From an uncultured Bryobacteraceae bacterium (GTDB lineage: Bacteria > Acidobacteriota > Terriglobia > Bryobacterales > Bryobacteraceae): DNA of 64,000 bases. The DNA lies in NCBI GenBank assembly GCA_938003835.1, contig CALKXJ010000008.1, positions 186,001 through 250,000 of the forward strand, read 5' to 3'. Position 1 is the stretch's first letter, and every line of letters starts with the position of its first letter. The translations under genes and the position numbers were made by a program. Under the pieces are notes generated by a model. The model worked only from the letters and a program-made list of their open reading frames with translations, was not told the origin of the DNA and made no database searches. This document shows positions 9,204 to 18,562 of this stretch, one piece after another.

Positions 9204-11213
9204 GTGTTTCGTCTCATTCAGACCCGTTTCTTCTCCCTAGCGCTCCTGCTCGGCGCGCCTCTCATCGGGCAGAGCAACCAGGCCCGGGTTGCCACATCCG
9301 GGGTGGTCAACGCGGGCGACTACACCCCGGTGCTCGCCCCTAGAATGCACATGTCGGTTTTTGGGCTCCAATCTGGCGGCGACAACGAAGATTGCCGAGA
9401 CGGCGCCCCTGCCGGAGGTTCTCGACGGGGTGAGCGTGGAGGTGGTCCAGGCATGGCGGCTGATGCGCGCGGTTGGTGTTCGTCTCGCCAGGCCAGATCA
9501 ATGCGCAGGTGCCTTACGAGGTGGCGGGCCCGGAGATCGCCGTGCGGGTGCGCACCTCCGCCGGCATCTCCAACGAGGTGCGGTGCAGCCCAGCGCCTTG
9601 CTCAACGAAACCGAGCTGGCCCCGGCGGTGCTCGTGGCCGGCTACCGGGCGGAGGTCCTCCGGTCCGGCCTGGCGCCCTATTGTGCGGGGCTCTACCAGC
9701 TGAACATCCGGTTACCGCGGCACTTGCCGCGGGGCCGGCACACGATTCAGGTCGTTGCCGGGAGCAACGCTTCGCAAGCCGAGGTTTGGATGGCGGGCGG
9801 GGCGCCCGTCTGGCAGAGCGTCAGTTCGGCTTCGGTGGGCGCGAGCGGCGGTACGGTTTCGGGCGCGGGTCTGGAGGTGAGGATTCCGGCGGGCGTTGAG
9901 CTCAGACGCGGAGTTGACGATCTCGACTCCGGCGGTGCAGGTGGCCCCGTCAGAGTCGAGGGTGACCGGCGTTTGGAAGGTGGCGGGACTGCCGCTCGAA
10001 AGTTCGGCGCCGCTGCCGGCGACGGCGCCGCCTGGTTCCGGGGCGGCCTCCAAGGATGAACGCCGCCGCGAGGCGCTGATCATTCCCAAGGATTTCACCG
10101 CCACCGTGTGGGGCATGGCAGGTTTTTCGCCAATCCGATCGCCGGCAGGCAAGTTCACGGTGTGGGTTCCGCGGGGCGACGACCGCGACTTTCGGGCGGC
10201 CGAGGACACCAGACGGATTCTCGAGGAAGCCCTCGCGAAGCTGAAGGCGATTGGCATCGAAACCGACAGCCTCCGGACCGCGCCCATCGACGTCGACTTT
10301 TCGCTTTCTCCCCGGCCGCAGGGAAGCTGTTCCTGCTGGACGACGAGTTTGCCGGGATGACCGAGACCGAGGTCTGGGGCCGGGACGACATGGGCCTGTC
10401 GCTGAACCTCAATCCCTGCCGAACGAACCGGGAGGCGTTCCGCGCCACCGTGGCTTGCGAACTCTTCCACATCTTTTCCAGAGCTATTACGATCCGAAGC
10501 GCTGGTGGACGGGCGCACATCGCTCTACGTTCTGATCGCCAACCCGCACTCCGAGAGCCCGTACAACGGGAGGACCGGCATCGAGCTCGAAGTCACCACC
10601 GAGGCGCTCTGGCCGCGGCTCGACCATGTGTCGGTGGGCCTGGAGATCGGGATCACGACCAGGAACAACATCACCGGGTGGGGCGGTGAGTCAGTGCGGC
10701 CTGTTCACGGTGAACAACAATCTCTTCTCCTTTGGCTTTGGTGACGGCACGCAGCGCATCGTCAAGAAGATCCCGTGGACGGACAACAGCTTCGCCACCG
10801 ATCCGGGCCGCTTTGTGCAGATGAGGGGAAGCGTGCGCCACACCGGCGAGGTCCAGATCCGGGGCACTCTGGACCCGGCCAGAAAGCAGCTCGTGAGCTT
10901 CGTGGCGCGGATCTGGCGCATGACCGAATGTTGCGCTTCGGACCCCCGACCCTTCAGCTCGACGAAGACGGAAAGTGTTCAGGAACTCGAGCTCGGGCCG
11001 GTGCCGTTATCGGAGAGGGAACTGGTGCGGGCAACCGCCCGCCACCGGGGCGGCGAGCTGACCGCCGCCATCCGCAAGGCGAGCGTGACCGAGAGAAGCT
11101 GGACGGGCGACAAGCTGGAGCGGGACGTCACGACGACGCAGGGGCAGTGCGCGCGGGCGCCGGTTCTCCACCTCACCTTGGAACCGGTTGCCCCGGCGAA
11201 CGTGATTCCGTGA
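9204..11213 (+). pseudogene. Multiply frameshifted TIGR03437-domain plus metallopeptidase-like protein
   Basis: A GTG start with a good ribosome site opens a signal peptide (SLALLLGAPLIGQ), then homology-like text runs on but changes frame at least eight times. Recognisable pieces in order: SGVVNAGDYTPV (9290s), FLGSNLAATTKIAETAPLPE after a shift, VFVSPGQINAQVPYEV at 9476, GLAPYCAGLYQLNIRLP at 9660s, VPRGDDRDFRAAEDT at 10170s, FRATVACELFHIF at 10440s, QSYYDPKRWW, DGRTSLYVLIANPHSE, and the C-terminal piece 10626-11213. The first set matches the TIGR03437 repeat described from Solibacter. ACELFH stands where metallopeptidases have AHELFH, so the first zinc His is also lost. The first shift is one extra G in GGG at 9363-9365. 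Adjacent genes have no shifts, so local decay is the simplest reading; a poorly sequenced stretch is the alternative. Confidence 0.8.
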
Positions 11214-11304
11214 GTGCCGCACCGGTGGCGGCGCGCCGCGACCGCTGCGCGCCCGCCCCCGTTCGCTGCCCGTGCGTGTTAGGCTCCCGGTGAAGGAGTC
11301 ATCG

Positions 11305-12609
11305 ATGTCTGTTTTAGCCGTGCGTGGCGCCAGACCTCTCCGGCGCAAGCCCTTTGCCCCGTGGCCGCAGTATTCCGCCGAGGATCTGGAGCGGCTTGTT
11401 CGCGTGGTGGAGAGCCGCAACTGGGGTGGCTTTCCCTTTCCGAACACCTGGGCGCGGGAGTTTGGCGCCCGGTTTGCCGAAATGCATGGGGCGCGCTATG
11501 GGGTGGCGGTAGCCAACGGCACACTCGCCCTGCAAGTGGCGTTGAGAGCCGCCGGGCTGCGGTTCGGCGACGAGGTGATCGTCCCCGCCTACACCTGGGA
11601 AGGGACGGCGGCGGCGGTGCTGTTCGAGGGCGGGGTGCCCGTCTTCGTCGATGTGCGCGAGGACACGATGTGCCTGGATGCGTCGCTCGTTGAGGCGGCG
11701 ATCACCGAGCGGACGCGGGCGATCATTCCGGTGCACCTGGCGATGCGGTTCGCCGACATGGACGCGCTGGCAGCCATTGCGCGGCGGTACAAGCTCGTCA
11801 TCATCGAAGACTGTGCGCACGCGCACGGGGGCCGCTGGCGGGGGCGCGGAGCGGGTTCGATGGGCGACCTGGGTTGTTTCAGCCTCCAGACGAGCAAGCT
11901 CATGACCGCGGGAGAGGGCGGCGTCGTCATTACCAGCGATCCGCGGTATCACGAGGCGGTTCAGGCTTATGTGAATTGCGGGCGAGTGGGCGAGACCGAC
12001 GACTACGGCATACGGCTGGTGGGCGGCAACTTCCGCATCACGGAGCTCCAGGCGGCGCTGCTCATCGGCCAGCTCGAGCGGCTTGGTGAGCAGAACGCGC
12101 TGCGCCGGGAGCGGGCGGCGCGCCTTCGGGCCGGTCTCGAGAAGATTCCGCACGTCGCCCCGCTCGAGCCCGATCCCGACATCACCGAGGAGGTGATGTA
12201 CCAGTACGTGTTCCGTTTCCGGCCGGACCAGACGCCCATCCACCGCGACGTCTTCGTGCGGGCGCTCGAGGCGGAGGGCATCCCCTGTGAGGGCCGTTTC
12301 TACGAATCGGTGCCACGGAGCGACCTGTTTCCGGCGACGGCCGAACAGTTTCCGGCCCTAGCCTTTGGCCGCGCTGAGCCGGTCGATTACCGGAGCGTGC
12401 GGTGCCCGGTAGCCGAAAGGCTTGCCTACGAGGAGACGGTCTGGCTGCCGCACTTCCTGCTGCTCGGAAGCGAGGAGGACATCGACGACATTCTGGCGGC
12501 GATTGAAAAGGTGGCGACGCACCTTGAGGAGCTCGAGGGCGTCGACGCCGGCGTCAAGGGCGTGAGCCGCACGGGGCGGTCGCGGCTGGAACGCGACCGG
12601 GCATGGTAG
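11305..12609 (+). CDS. DegT/DnrJ/EryC1/StrS family PLP aminotransferase
   Basis: 434 residues from the ATG at 11305, which has GAAGGAG 6 bases upstream; an in-frame GTG at 11272 is less likely. Fold type I aminotransferase with GVAVANGTLALQVAL (phosphate loop), PAYTWEGTAAAVLF, IIEDCAHAHGG (Asp that pairs with pyridine N) and the Schiff-base lysine in CFSLQTSKLMTAGEGG (K198). Family members aminate keto-sugars on NDP carriers, or act in aminocyclitol and AHBA synthesis. Here the partner dehydrogenase is not adjacent, so the substrate is open. It follows the pseudogene by 91 bp and converges with the permease gene, 9 bp away. Confidence 0.9.
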   Translation: MSVLAVRGARPLRRKPFAPWPQYSAEDLERLVRVVESRNWGGFPFPNTWAREFGARFAEMHGARYGVAVANGTLALQVALRAAGLRFGDEVIVPAYTWEGTAAAVLFEGGVPVFVDVREDTMCLDASLVEAAITERTRAIIPVHLAMRFADMDALAAIARRYKLVIIEDCAHAHGGRWRGRGAGSMGDLGCFSLQTSKLMTAGEGGVVITSDPRYHEAVQAYVNCGRVGETDDYGIRLVGGNFRITELQAALLIGQLERLGEQNALRRERAARLRAGLEKIPHVAPLEPDPDITEEVMYQYVFRFRPDQTPIHRDVFVRALEAEGIPCEGRFYESVPRSDLFPATAEQFPALAFGRAEPVDYRSVRCPVAERLAYEETVWLPHFLLLGSEEDIDDILAAIEKVATHLEELEGVDAGVKGVSRTGRSRLERDRAW

Positions 12610-12618
12610 CGCGCCGGT

Positions 12619-13971
12619 TCAATCGGGGATCTCGAAACGGACCGCCTCGCGCCGGAAGCCGCGCGTGCGGATAGCGCCCCAGAGCAAGCCAACGCCGAGC
12701 CAGACCGTGCCTGCGAGCTTGGCCACCGGGCGCAGATTCAGCCAGATGGACAGGCAGATGAGGAAGCCGGCGAGCGGCGGGGCGAAATGGCGCAGGCGCT
12801 TGTCAGGGCTTCGCAGCCAGTAGCGCGTGAAGGCGGCCAGATTTACGCCCATGAAGGCGATGAACGCGCCGAAATTGAGCAGCTCGGCGGCGAGCTGGTA
12901 GTTGATGAGGAAGCCGCCGACGAGCGCGATGGCGCCGACGAACAGGACGTTGTTGCGGGGAATGGCGCGGCGCGGCTCGAGCGCGCCGAAGAACCGCTTG
13001 GGGATGGCGTCGTCGCGGCCCATCCCGTAAAGTAGGCGCGCCGCGCCGAGCTGGGCGCCGGAGCCGGAGCCCACTGAAGCCACCAGCAGCGCGAAATTCA
13101 CGATATGCAGGAGCACGGGCCCGCCCACGCGGCCGGCGACGTGGACGTAAGCGGTGTCGACATCCGGGAAGTTGGAGTAGTCCGGCCAGACAAGCTGCGC
13201 CAGGTAGACCTCAAGGCTGGCCAGGATGCCCGTGATCAGGCAGGTGAGCACGGTGGCGCGGAGCACGTTGCGCTGCGGGGCCTTCACTTCTTCCGAGAGC
13301 GTGGAGATGCCGTCGAAGCCGATGTAGGTCAGTACGGCGATCGAGGTGCCGGTGAGCACGTGGCTCCACGCAAAGGTTTCGGGGTTGTAGAGAGGCCGGG
13401 TGAAGTCGGCCGACCCGAGGGCGGGCCCGGCTGCCAGGTGCCGGATGGCGTAAACGAAGAAAAGGATGATAACCAGGCCGAGGCCGGCGGCCAGGGCTTC
13501 GTTGGTGCGCGCCGAGGCCTTGATGCCGCGCAGGTTCAAGCCGGTGAAGAGCGAGGCGAAGAAGACCACCCAGAAGGCGTAAGGAAGCTCCGGCGCGATG
13601 TTGAGTGCGGCCTTGCTGCACCAGATGGTGCACAGCACCGGGTTGACGATGTAGTCGAGCGCCATGCTCCAACCGGTGAGATAGCCCAGGGCGGTGTGAA
13701 GCTCCCGGCCCACGTACGTGTAGGCCGAGCCGGCGGCCGGATAGGCGCGCGCCATGCGCCCGTAGCTGGCGGCGGTGAACAGCATGCCGCACATGGCGAT
13801 GAGGATGGTGGTCGCGACGTGGCCGCGCGCCTCCTGGGCCACCACGCCGAACAGCGGCATCGGAGCGGTGGGCTGGATCAGAACGATCCCGTAGAAGACC
13901 AGATCCCAGAGTGAAAGTTCGCGCCGCAGCCGGGTGGCCGGGGCGGCGGCCGGCGATTGCGGCGGCGTCAT
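12619..13971 (-). CDS. APC superfamily amino acid permease
   Basis: 450 residues with about 12 hydrophobic segments. The first helix region LSLWDLVFYGIVLIQPTAP and the SAYTYVGRELHTALGYLTGW segment are characteristic of amino acid-polyamine-organocation permeases, as is TYIGFDGISTLSEEVKAPQRN in the middle. It would import an amino acid or related amine by proton or sodium symport through the inner membrane. The gene lies 37 bp downstream of the GH3 gene on the same strand and could be cotranscribed. Substrate is not predictable. Confidence 0.88.
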   Translation of the reverse strand: MTPPQSPAAAPATRLRRELSLWDLVFYGIVLIQPTAPMPLFGVVAQEARGHVATTILIAMCGMLFTAASYGRMARAYPAAGSAYTYVGRELHTALGYLTGWSMALDYIVNPVLCTIWCSKAALNIAPELPYAFWVVFFASLFTGLNLRGIKASARTNEALAAGLGLVIILFFVYAIRHLAAGPALGSADFTRPLYNPETFAWSHVLTGTSIAVLTYIGFDGISTLSEEVKAPQRNVLRATVLTCLITGILASLEVYLAQLVWPDYSNFPDVDTAYVHVAGRVGGPVLLHIVNFALLVASVGSGSGAQLGAARLLYGMGRDDAIPKRFFGALEPRRAIPRNNVLFVGAIALVGGFLINYQLAAELLNFGAFIAFMGVNLAAFTRYWLRSPDKRLRHFAPPLAGFLICLSIWLNLRPVAKLAGTVWLGVGLLWGAIRTRGFRREAVRFEIPD

Positions 13972-14008
13972 GGCGCGACCACCCGCCGGCCCGCCCGCTT
14001 CGGGCCGC

Positions 14009-16165
14009 TCACGGCACCACCTCGAAGCTCCCGCGGAGGTGAATCTTCTCGGAGGAGCTGCCGACCATCACCTCGAACAGCCCAGGTTCGACGACGGGTT
14101 CCAGGTGCTCGTTGAGCAGAGAGAGGTGTTCCGGCGCCAGCCGGAAGCGCATGGTGCGGCTCTCGCCGGGCTTGAGCCAGACCTTCTCGAAGCCCTTCAG
14201 CTCCTTGACCGGTGTCGAGACCGAGCTGATGACATCGTCCAGGTAGAGCTGCACCGCCTCGGCGCCCTCGCGTGGGCCGGTGTTGGTGACGTCGACGCTC
14301 ACCTCGACCTCCCCGGCCGGCCGGATCTGTTTCGGGCTGATGTGGAGGTTGGCATAGGCGAAGGTGGTGTAGCTCAACCCGTGCCCGAACTCAAACAGCG
14401 GCGTGGCCGGCATGTCGACATAGTGGCTCCGGCTCATCCAATAGGCCTTGGAGGGCCGGTAGTTGTAGTAGACCGGCAACTGGCCGGAGTGGCGAGGTAC
14501 GGTGACCGGGAGGCGCCCGCTCGGATTGACGTCGCCGAACAGGACGTCAGCGACGGCGTGGCCGCCCTGCTCGCCGGGGAGCCAGGCCTCGACGATTGCC
14601 GGCACGTGTTCGGCGATCCAGCGGACGGCGAGCGGCCGGCCGTTCACCAGCACGACGACGGTGGGCGTGCCGGTGGCGTGCACGGCGCGGACGAGCTCCT
14701 CTTGCATGCCGGTCAGATCGAGCGAGGCGAGGTCCTTGCCCTCGCCGTTGGTGCCGTCGGGAGCGCGGCGCTCGTTCTCACCGACCACGACGATGGCGAC
14801 GTCGGCGGCGCGGGCAGCTTCGCGCGCTTTCCCGATCTCGTCGAGGCCGGAGCCGATGACGTTGCACCCCTTGACGTAGCTGACCCGGGTTGACGGCGAG
14901 ACCTTGGCGCGGATGCCTTCGAGGATCGTCACCACCTCCTGGAGGATGGTGCGGGACACATAATCGCCGAGCAGGTTGCGCTCGTGAGCGGCATTGGGCC
15001 CGATGACGGCGATCGAGGCGAGATTCTTGCGCAGGGGCAGGAGGTTGCCCTGGTTCTTGAGCAGGACGATCCCCTCGCGGGCGGCCTCGAGCGCCAGGGC
15101 GCGGTGCGCGGCGCGGGGGACGCCGTCGACGGCACGGGCCGGGTCGACATACGGCCTCTCGAAGAGGCCCAGGCGGAATTTCTGGCGAAGGATGCGGCGC
15201 ACGGCGCGGTCGATGTCGGCCATCGAGACACGCCCCTCGCGAACGCTGTCGATCAGGTCCCGCATGTAGCCGGACTCGAAAGAGATTCCCACGTCCAGAC
15301 CCGCCCGGAGGGCGATCTGGCCCGCCTGTTTCTGGTCGGCGGCGACGCGCTCATAGACGAGCGTGCCGATGCCGCCACCCTCGCCGAGCACGAGACCCTG
15401 GAAATTGAGCTCGCCGCGGAGAATGTCCGTGAGGATCTTCTTCGAGGCGTGGGCGGGGATGCCGTCGATGGCGGGATAAGTGGCCATGACGCCGAGCGCG
15501 CCCGCCTTCCGGATCCCGGCGACCCAGGGAGGCAGGAAGATTTCGCGAAGCATGCGCTCGGAGATCTCCATCGCGCCCCGCTCGATGCCGCTCACCGGCT
15601 GGCTCTGGCCGGGGTAGTGGCAGAGACCGGCGATCGCCTTGTTCGGGGCCGAGACGTCGTCACCCTGGACGCCGCGCACAATCGCCTCGGCGAAGCGGGC
15701 GCACAGATACGGATCTTCGCTGTAGGCCTCCTCGTTGCGGCCCAGGCGCGGGTCGCGGATCGGCTCGACGACCAGCGTGAAGAGCTGGTGGATGCCCACG
15801 ATGCGGGCCTCGGCGGCGACGGCAGCGTAAATACGCTCGAGGAGCGCCGGGTTGAAGGTGCTGCCCAGGGACGGGCCTTCGGGGAAGATCGTCCCGCCAG
15901 AGCACATCAGGCCGTGCGTGCCTTCCTCGGTTTGGAGCAGGGGGATCTTCAGGCGGGTCTTCTCGAGGGCGATCCGCTGAAGTTCGTTGAAGTATTCGGC
16001 CTGCTCGCGCGGGCCTCCGGGCAGGATGTTGTCGGCGAGGGTGAAGAAGCCGCCGGCGGGCCCGATGCCTTCGACGAAGGCGCCCGCGGCGAAGCGGCGG
16101 CAGTTTTCGCGCTTGGAGGGGACATCGCGGCCGAGCTCGGCCAGATACACGCACGGCATGTTCAT
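14009..16165 (-). CDS. Glycoside hydrolase family 3 protein, main part (cut from its signal peptide by a TAG)
   Basis: 718 residues: GH3 N-terminal barrel (about 1-300), GH3 C-terminal alpha/beta sandwich (about 330-570) and a fibronectin III-like domain (about 600-705, SVDVTNTGPREGAEAVQLYLDD). Family enzymes are exo-acting beta-glucosidases or xylosidases. Two active-site regions are unusual: the lysine-His pair reads LCHYPGQ (Cys in place of Lys) and the nucleophile region reads LVLGEGGGIG with Glu262 where most members have Ser-Asp-Trp. The first ATG follows directly after an in-frame TAG at 16166-16168; the expected N-terminal helix RVEDLLARMTLEEKVG and a signal peptide lie upstream in the same frame. 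As it stands this frame would give a cytoplasmic product if restarted, or none. Confidence 0.8.
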   Translation of the reverse strand: MNMPCVYLAELGRDVPSKRENCRRFAAGAFVEGIGPAGGFFTLADNILPGGPREQAEYFNELQRIALEKTRLKIPLLQTEEGTHGLMCSGGTIFPEGPSLGSTFNPALLERIYAAVAAEARIVGIHQLFTLVVEPIRDPRLGRNEEAYSEDPYLCARFAEAIVRGVQGDDVSAPNKAIAGLCHYPGQSQPVSGIERGAMEISERMLREIFLPPWVAGIRKAGALGVMATYPAIDGIPAHASKKILTDILRGELNFQGLVLGEGGGIGTLVYERVAADQKQAGQIALRAGLDVGISFESGYMRDLIDSVREGRVSMADIDRAVRRILRQKFRLGLFERPYVDPARAVDGVPRAAHRALALEAAREGIVLLKNQGNLLPLRKNLASIAVIGPNAAHERNLLGDYVSRTILQEVVTILEGIRAKVSPSTRVSYVKGCNVIGSGLDEIGKAREAARAADVAIVVVGENERRAPDGTNGEGKDLASLDLTGMQEELVRAVHATGTPTVVVLVNGRPLAVRWIAEHVPAIVEAWLPGEQGGHAVADVLFGDVNPSGRLPVTVPRHSGQLPVYYNYRPSKAYWMSRSHYVDMPATPLFEFGHGLSYTTFAYANLHISPKQIRPAGEVEVSVDVTNTGPREGAEAVQLYLDDVISSVSTPVKELKGFEKVWLKPGESRTMRFRLAPEHLSLLNEHLEPVVEPGLFEVMVGSSSEKIHLRGSFEVVP

Positions 16166-16327
16166 CTAGCCGACTTTTTCTTCGAGCGTCATGCGCGCCA
16201 GCAGGTCTTCGACGCGCCGCTCGAGCGGCTGTGCGGGATCAAGGGAGAGGGCGCGCTCCTGGCCGACGATCGCGGGCAGGGCCAAGGCGAGCATGAGGGA
16301 GAAGAAGACGACCCGAAATTCCCGCAA
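16166..16327 (-). pseudogene. Detached 5' end of the GH3 gene (signal peptide plus first helix, ending in TAG)
   Basis: On the minus strand a TTG at 16325-16327, with GGAGG ten bases upstream, opens 53 codons. They encode a Sec signal peptide (FRVVFFSLMLALALPAIVG) and then RVEDLLARMTLEEKVG, the conserved N terminus of secreted GH3 enzymes. The next codon is TAG at 16166-16168 and the frame goes on as MNMPCVYL. In homologous proteins the text usually runs EKVGQMN, so one C-to-T change of a CAG codon explains the stop. Sequencing error, a true nonsense mutation, or restart at the immediately adjacent ATG are all possible. Confidence 0.75.
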
Positions 16328-16440
16328 AGCGAGAGGACCTCCGAATCCTGAAAGCCCGATCGTATCGCAACAGCACCTGGTGCGCGTCGCAGGGCGGCCG
16401 ATGTTAGGATGTTAGCTCCGGAACAGCGGGAGACTGAGGT

Positions 16441-17640
16441 TTGGATTCGCGACGAAACTTCATCGGGAAGTTCGCCGGCGGGCTGGCGGGAGCCCTGGCC
16501 GCGCCAGGTGCGGTTTCGGGCGCCGGCGAGCGGATCCGGTTGGGCCTGATCGGAGCGGGCGCGCGCGGCATGCAGCTTGCCCGGGAGGCGGTGGCGAGCG
16601 GCAAGGGCAAGCTCGTCGCGGCAGCCGACATCTACCCGGCGCGGCTCGAGCAATGCCGCGCGGCCTTTGCCGACGCCAGGTCCTATGGCGACTACCGCGA
16701 GCTGGTGCGGGACCCGTCTGTCGAGGCGGTAATCATCGCCACGCCGCCGCATCAGCATGCCTCCCAGTTTGTCGCTGCGCTCGAGGCCGGCAAGCCTGTT
16801 TACCAGGAGAGGGTGATGGCCTTCACGGTGGAGCATGCCGGGCGAATGCGGGCAGCCTGGGAGCGCACCGGCCAGGTGGTCCAGATCGGCCATCAGACGT
16901 GTTGCTCCGGCCAGGTGCGTGACGCAGCGGAATGGGTCGCTGCCGGGCTGTTGGGGAAGGTGACGGCCATCCGGGCACATTCCTTCCGCAACACCCCTCG
17001 CGGCAAGGCGCCCTGGTTCCGGCCGGCCCACCCGGGCATGACCGAGGCGGCGATCGACTGGAAGGGATTTCTCGGCGAGGCGCCGGCGCGCCCGTTCGAT
17101 CCGAACCGCTACGTCAACTGGCGCTATTTCCTGGACTATTCCGGTGGTCAGGTTTTCGAGAGCATGAGCCAGCAGCTGGCCTTCTGGGTCAAGGTGCTCG
17201 ATCTCGGGGTTCCGCGCGCCGCCACCATGCGGGGAGGCGTCTATCTGTGGAAGGACGGCCGCGAGGCGCCGGACACGATGAGCGTGACGCTCGAGTTCGA
17301 GGAGGAGCTGATGTTCAGCTGGGACTCCGGCATGGGCAACAGCGAACCGGGCACGGGCGAGCTTGTGCTCGGCACCGACGGAACGATCGTCCGCGGCCAG
17401 CAGATCCGTTACCTGCCGCAGAAGGTGAACCGGCCCGGCGAAATGGAGCGCCTGGGCCGGAGCCCGGCCCGCCCCCGCGCGGCCATGGAGAACTTCCTCG
17501 ACGCCGTAGCCGGCGTGAGCGCGCCGGAGTGCCCGTTCGAGATCGGCTTCCGGGTATCGGTGGCGTGCCGGATGGCGCTCGAGAGCCTGCACCGGGGCCG
17601 CCCGGTCTACTGGGATCCGGACCGCGGAGAGATCGTATGA
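16441..17640 (+). CDS. Tat-exported Gfo/Idh/MocA family oxidoreductase
   Basis: 399 residues, TTG start. The N terminus [21 protein letters not shown] is a twin-arginine signal with a hydrophobic stretch. The NAD(P)-binding motif [10 protein letters not shown] follows and then [17 protein letters not shown]. The usual EKP motif, whose Lys takes part in catalysis, reads YQERVMAFT here, so Lys is replaced by Arg. The C-terminal half holds [22 protein letters not shown], common in acidobacterial and planctomycete members. The family oxidises sugars or sugar derivatives with a bound nicotinamide cofactor; export through Tat would allow a folded, cofactor-loaded protein in the periplasm. It is divergent from the GH3 gene, and a shared sugar substrate is plausible but unproven. 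Confidence 0.85.
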   Translation: MDSRRNFIGKFAGGLAGALAAPGAVSGAGERIRLGLIGAGARGMQLAREAVASGKGKLVAAADIYPARLEQCRAAFADARSYGDYRELVRDPSVEAVIIATPPHQHASQFVAALEAGKPVYQERVMAFTVEHAGRMRAAWERTGQVVQIGHQTCCSGQVRDAAEWVAAGLLGKVTAIRAHSFRNTPRGKAPWFRPAHPGMTEAAIDWKGFLGEAPARPFDPNRYVNWRYFLDYSGGQVFESMSQQLAFWVKVLDLGVPRAATMRGGVYLWKDGREAPDTMSVTLEFEEELMFSWDSGMGNSEPGTGELVLGTDGTIVRGQQIRYLPQKVNRPGEMERLGRSPARPRAAMENFLDAVAGVSAPECPFEIGFRVSVACRMALESLHRGRPVYWDPDRGEIV

Positions 17641-17683
17641 GGGCCGCCTGAGACCGGCTCTCGCGCGTTCCGCAGTGGGAGAC

Positions 17684-18562
17684 ATGAGCAAACCAGACAC
17701 GGTGCAAGCAACAATCGGCGTGATTGGCGGCAGCGGGCTCTACGCCATGCCCGGGTTTGCCGCGCAGGAGGAGGTCTTCCTGGAGACGCCCTGGGGCGCG
17801 CCTTCGGAGGCATATGTGGTCGGCGAGCTGGCCGGCCGGCGCGTGGCCTTCCTGGCGCGACACGGCCGAGGCCACCGGATTTCGCCGTCGGAGCTGAACT
17901 TCCGGGCCAACATCCACGGCTTCAAGCAGCTTGGTGTGGAGCGGATCATCTCCTTGAGCGCGGTCGGCTCGCTCAAGGAGGACCTGCGGCCGCTCGACTT
18001 CTTGATCCCAGACCAGTTTTTCGACCGAACGCGGGGGCGGGACTCGACGTTTTTCGGTGAGGGGCTGGTGGCGCACATCAGCTTCGCGCACCCGATCTGC
18101 CCGCAACTGGCGGATCTGCTCGAGGCCTCGTGCCGGAAGGTGGGCGTCAACGTCCGGAAGGGGGGCACGTACCTGTGCATGGAGGGTCCGGCATTTTCAA
18201 CGCTCGCCGAATCGAACCTCTACCGGGCCTGGGGCATGGACGTCATCGGGATGACGAATCTACAGGAGGCCAAGCTGGCGCGAGAGGCCGAGATCTGCTA
18301 CGTGACGGTGGCGATGGTCACCGACTACGACTGCTGGCATCCGGAGCACGATGCCGTGAGCGTCAACGACATTCTGCATAACCTCATGCGGAATGCCGAG
18401 AACGCCGCCCGGGTGGTGGCCCAGGCCGTGGCGGACATGCCGGCTGAACGGCGCTGCAAGTGCGGCTCGGCGCTGGCCCACGCCATCATCACCGAGAAGA
18501 GCCGGGTGCCGGAGGCGACCCGCAGGAAGCTGGAGCTGCTCGTTGGGAAGTACTTCGCCTGA
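17684..18562 (+). CDS. mtnP: S-methyl-5'-thioadenosine phosphorylase
   Basis: 292 residues from the ATG at 17684; a GTG at 17675 would add three residues. The phosphate-binding [13 protein letters not shown], the base-binding [21 protein letters not shown] and the ribose-site [16 protein letters not shown] are the MTAP signatures. The motif [14 protein letters not shown] with Asp at the base pocket favours 6-aminopurines. The enzyme splits MTA with phosphate to adenine and methylthioribose 1-phosphate, recycling the by-product of polyamine and autoinducer synthesis. The 3' end overlaps the following GT9 gene. Confidence 0.93.
   Translation: MSKPDTVQATIGVIGGSGLYAMPGFAAQEEVFLETPWGAPSEAYVVGELAGRRVAFLARHGRGHRISPSELNFRANIHGFKQLGVERIISLSAVGSLKEDLRPLDFLIPDQFFDRTRGRDSTFFGEGLVAHISFAHPICPQLADLLEASCRKVGVNVRKGGTYLCMEGPAFSTLAESNLYRAWGMDVIGMTNLQEAKLAREAEICYVTVAMVTDYDCWHPEHDAVSVNDILHNLMRNAENAARVVAQAVADMPAERRCKCGSALAHAIITEKSRVPEATRRKLELLVGKYFA

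Noticed and set aside
9204-11213. Programmed frameshifting as the reason for the broken TIGR03437 gene
   Set aside because: At least eight shifts in both directions without slippery sites and pseudoknots; decay or sequence error is simpler.
14984-16351. Plus-strand open frame of 455 codons opposite the GH3 gene
   Set aside because: No start signal or domain; the opposite strand holds conserved GH3 text across the whole length.
16189-17700. Minus-strand open frame of 503 codons opposite the Gfo/Idh gene
   Set aside because: Composition is typical of a GC-rich antisense shadow, and the plus strand carries the Tat signal and NAD motif.
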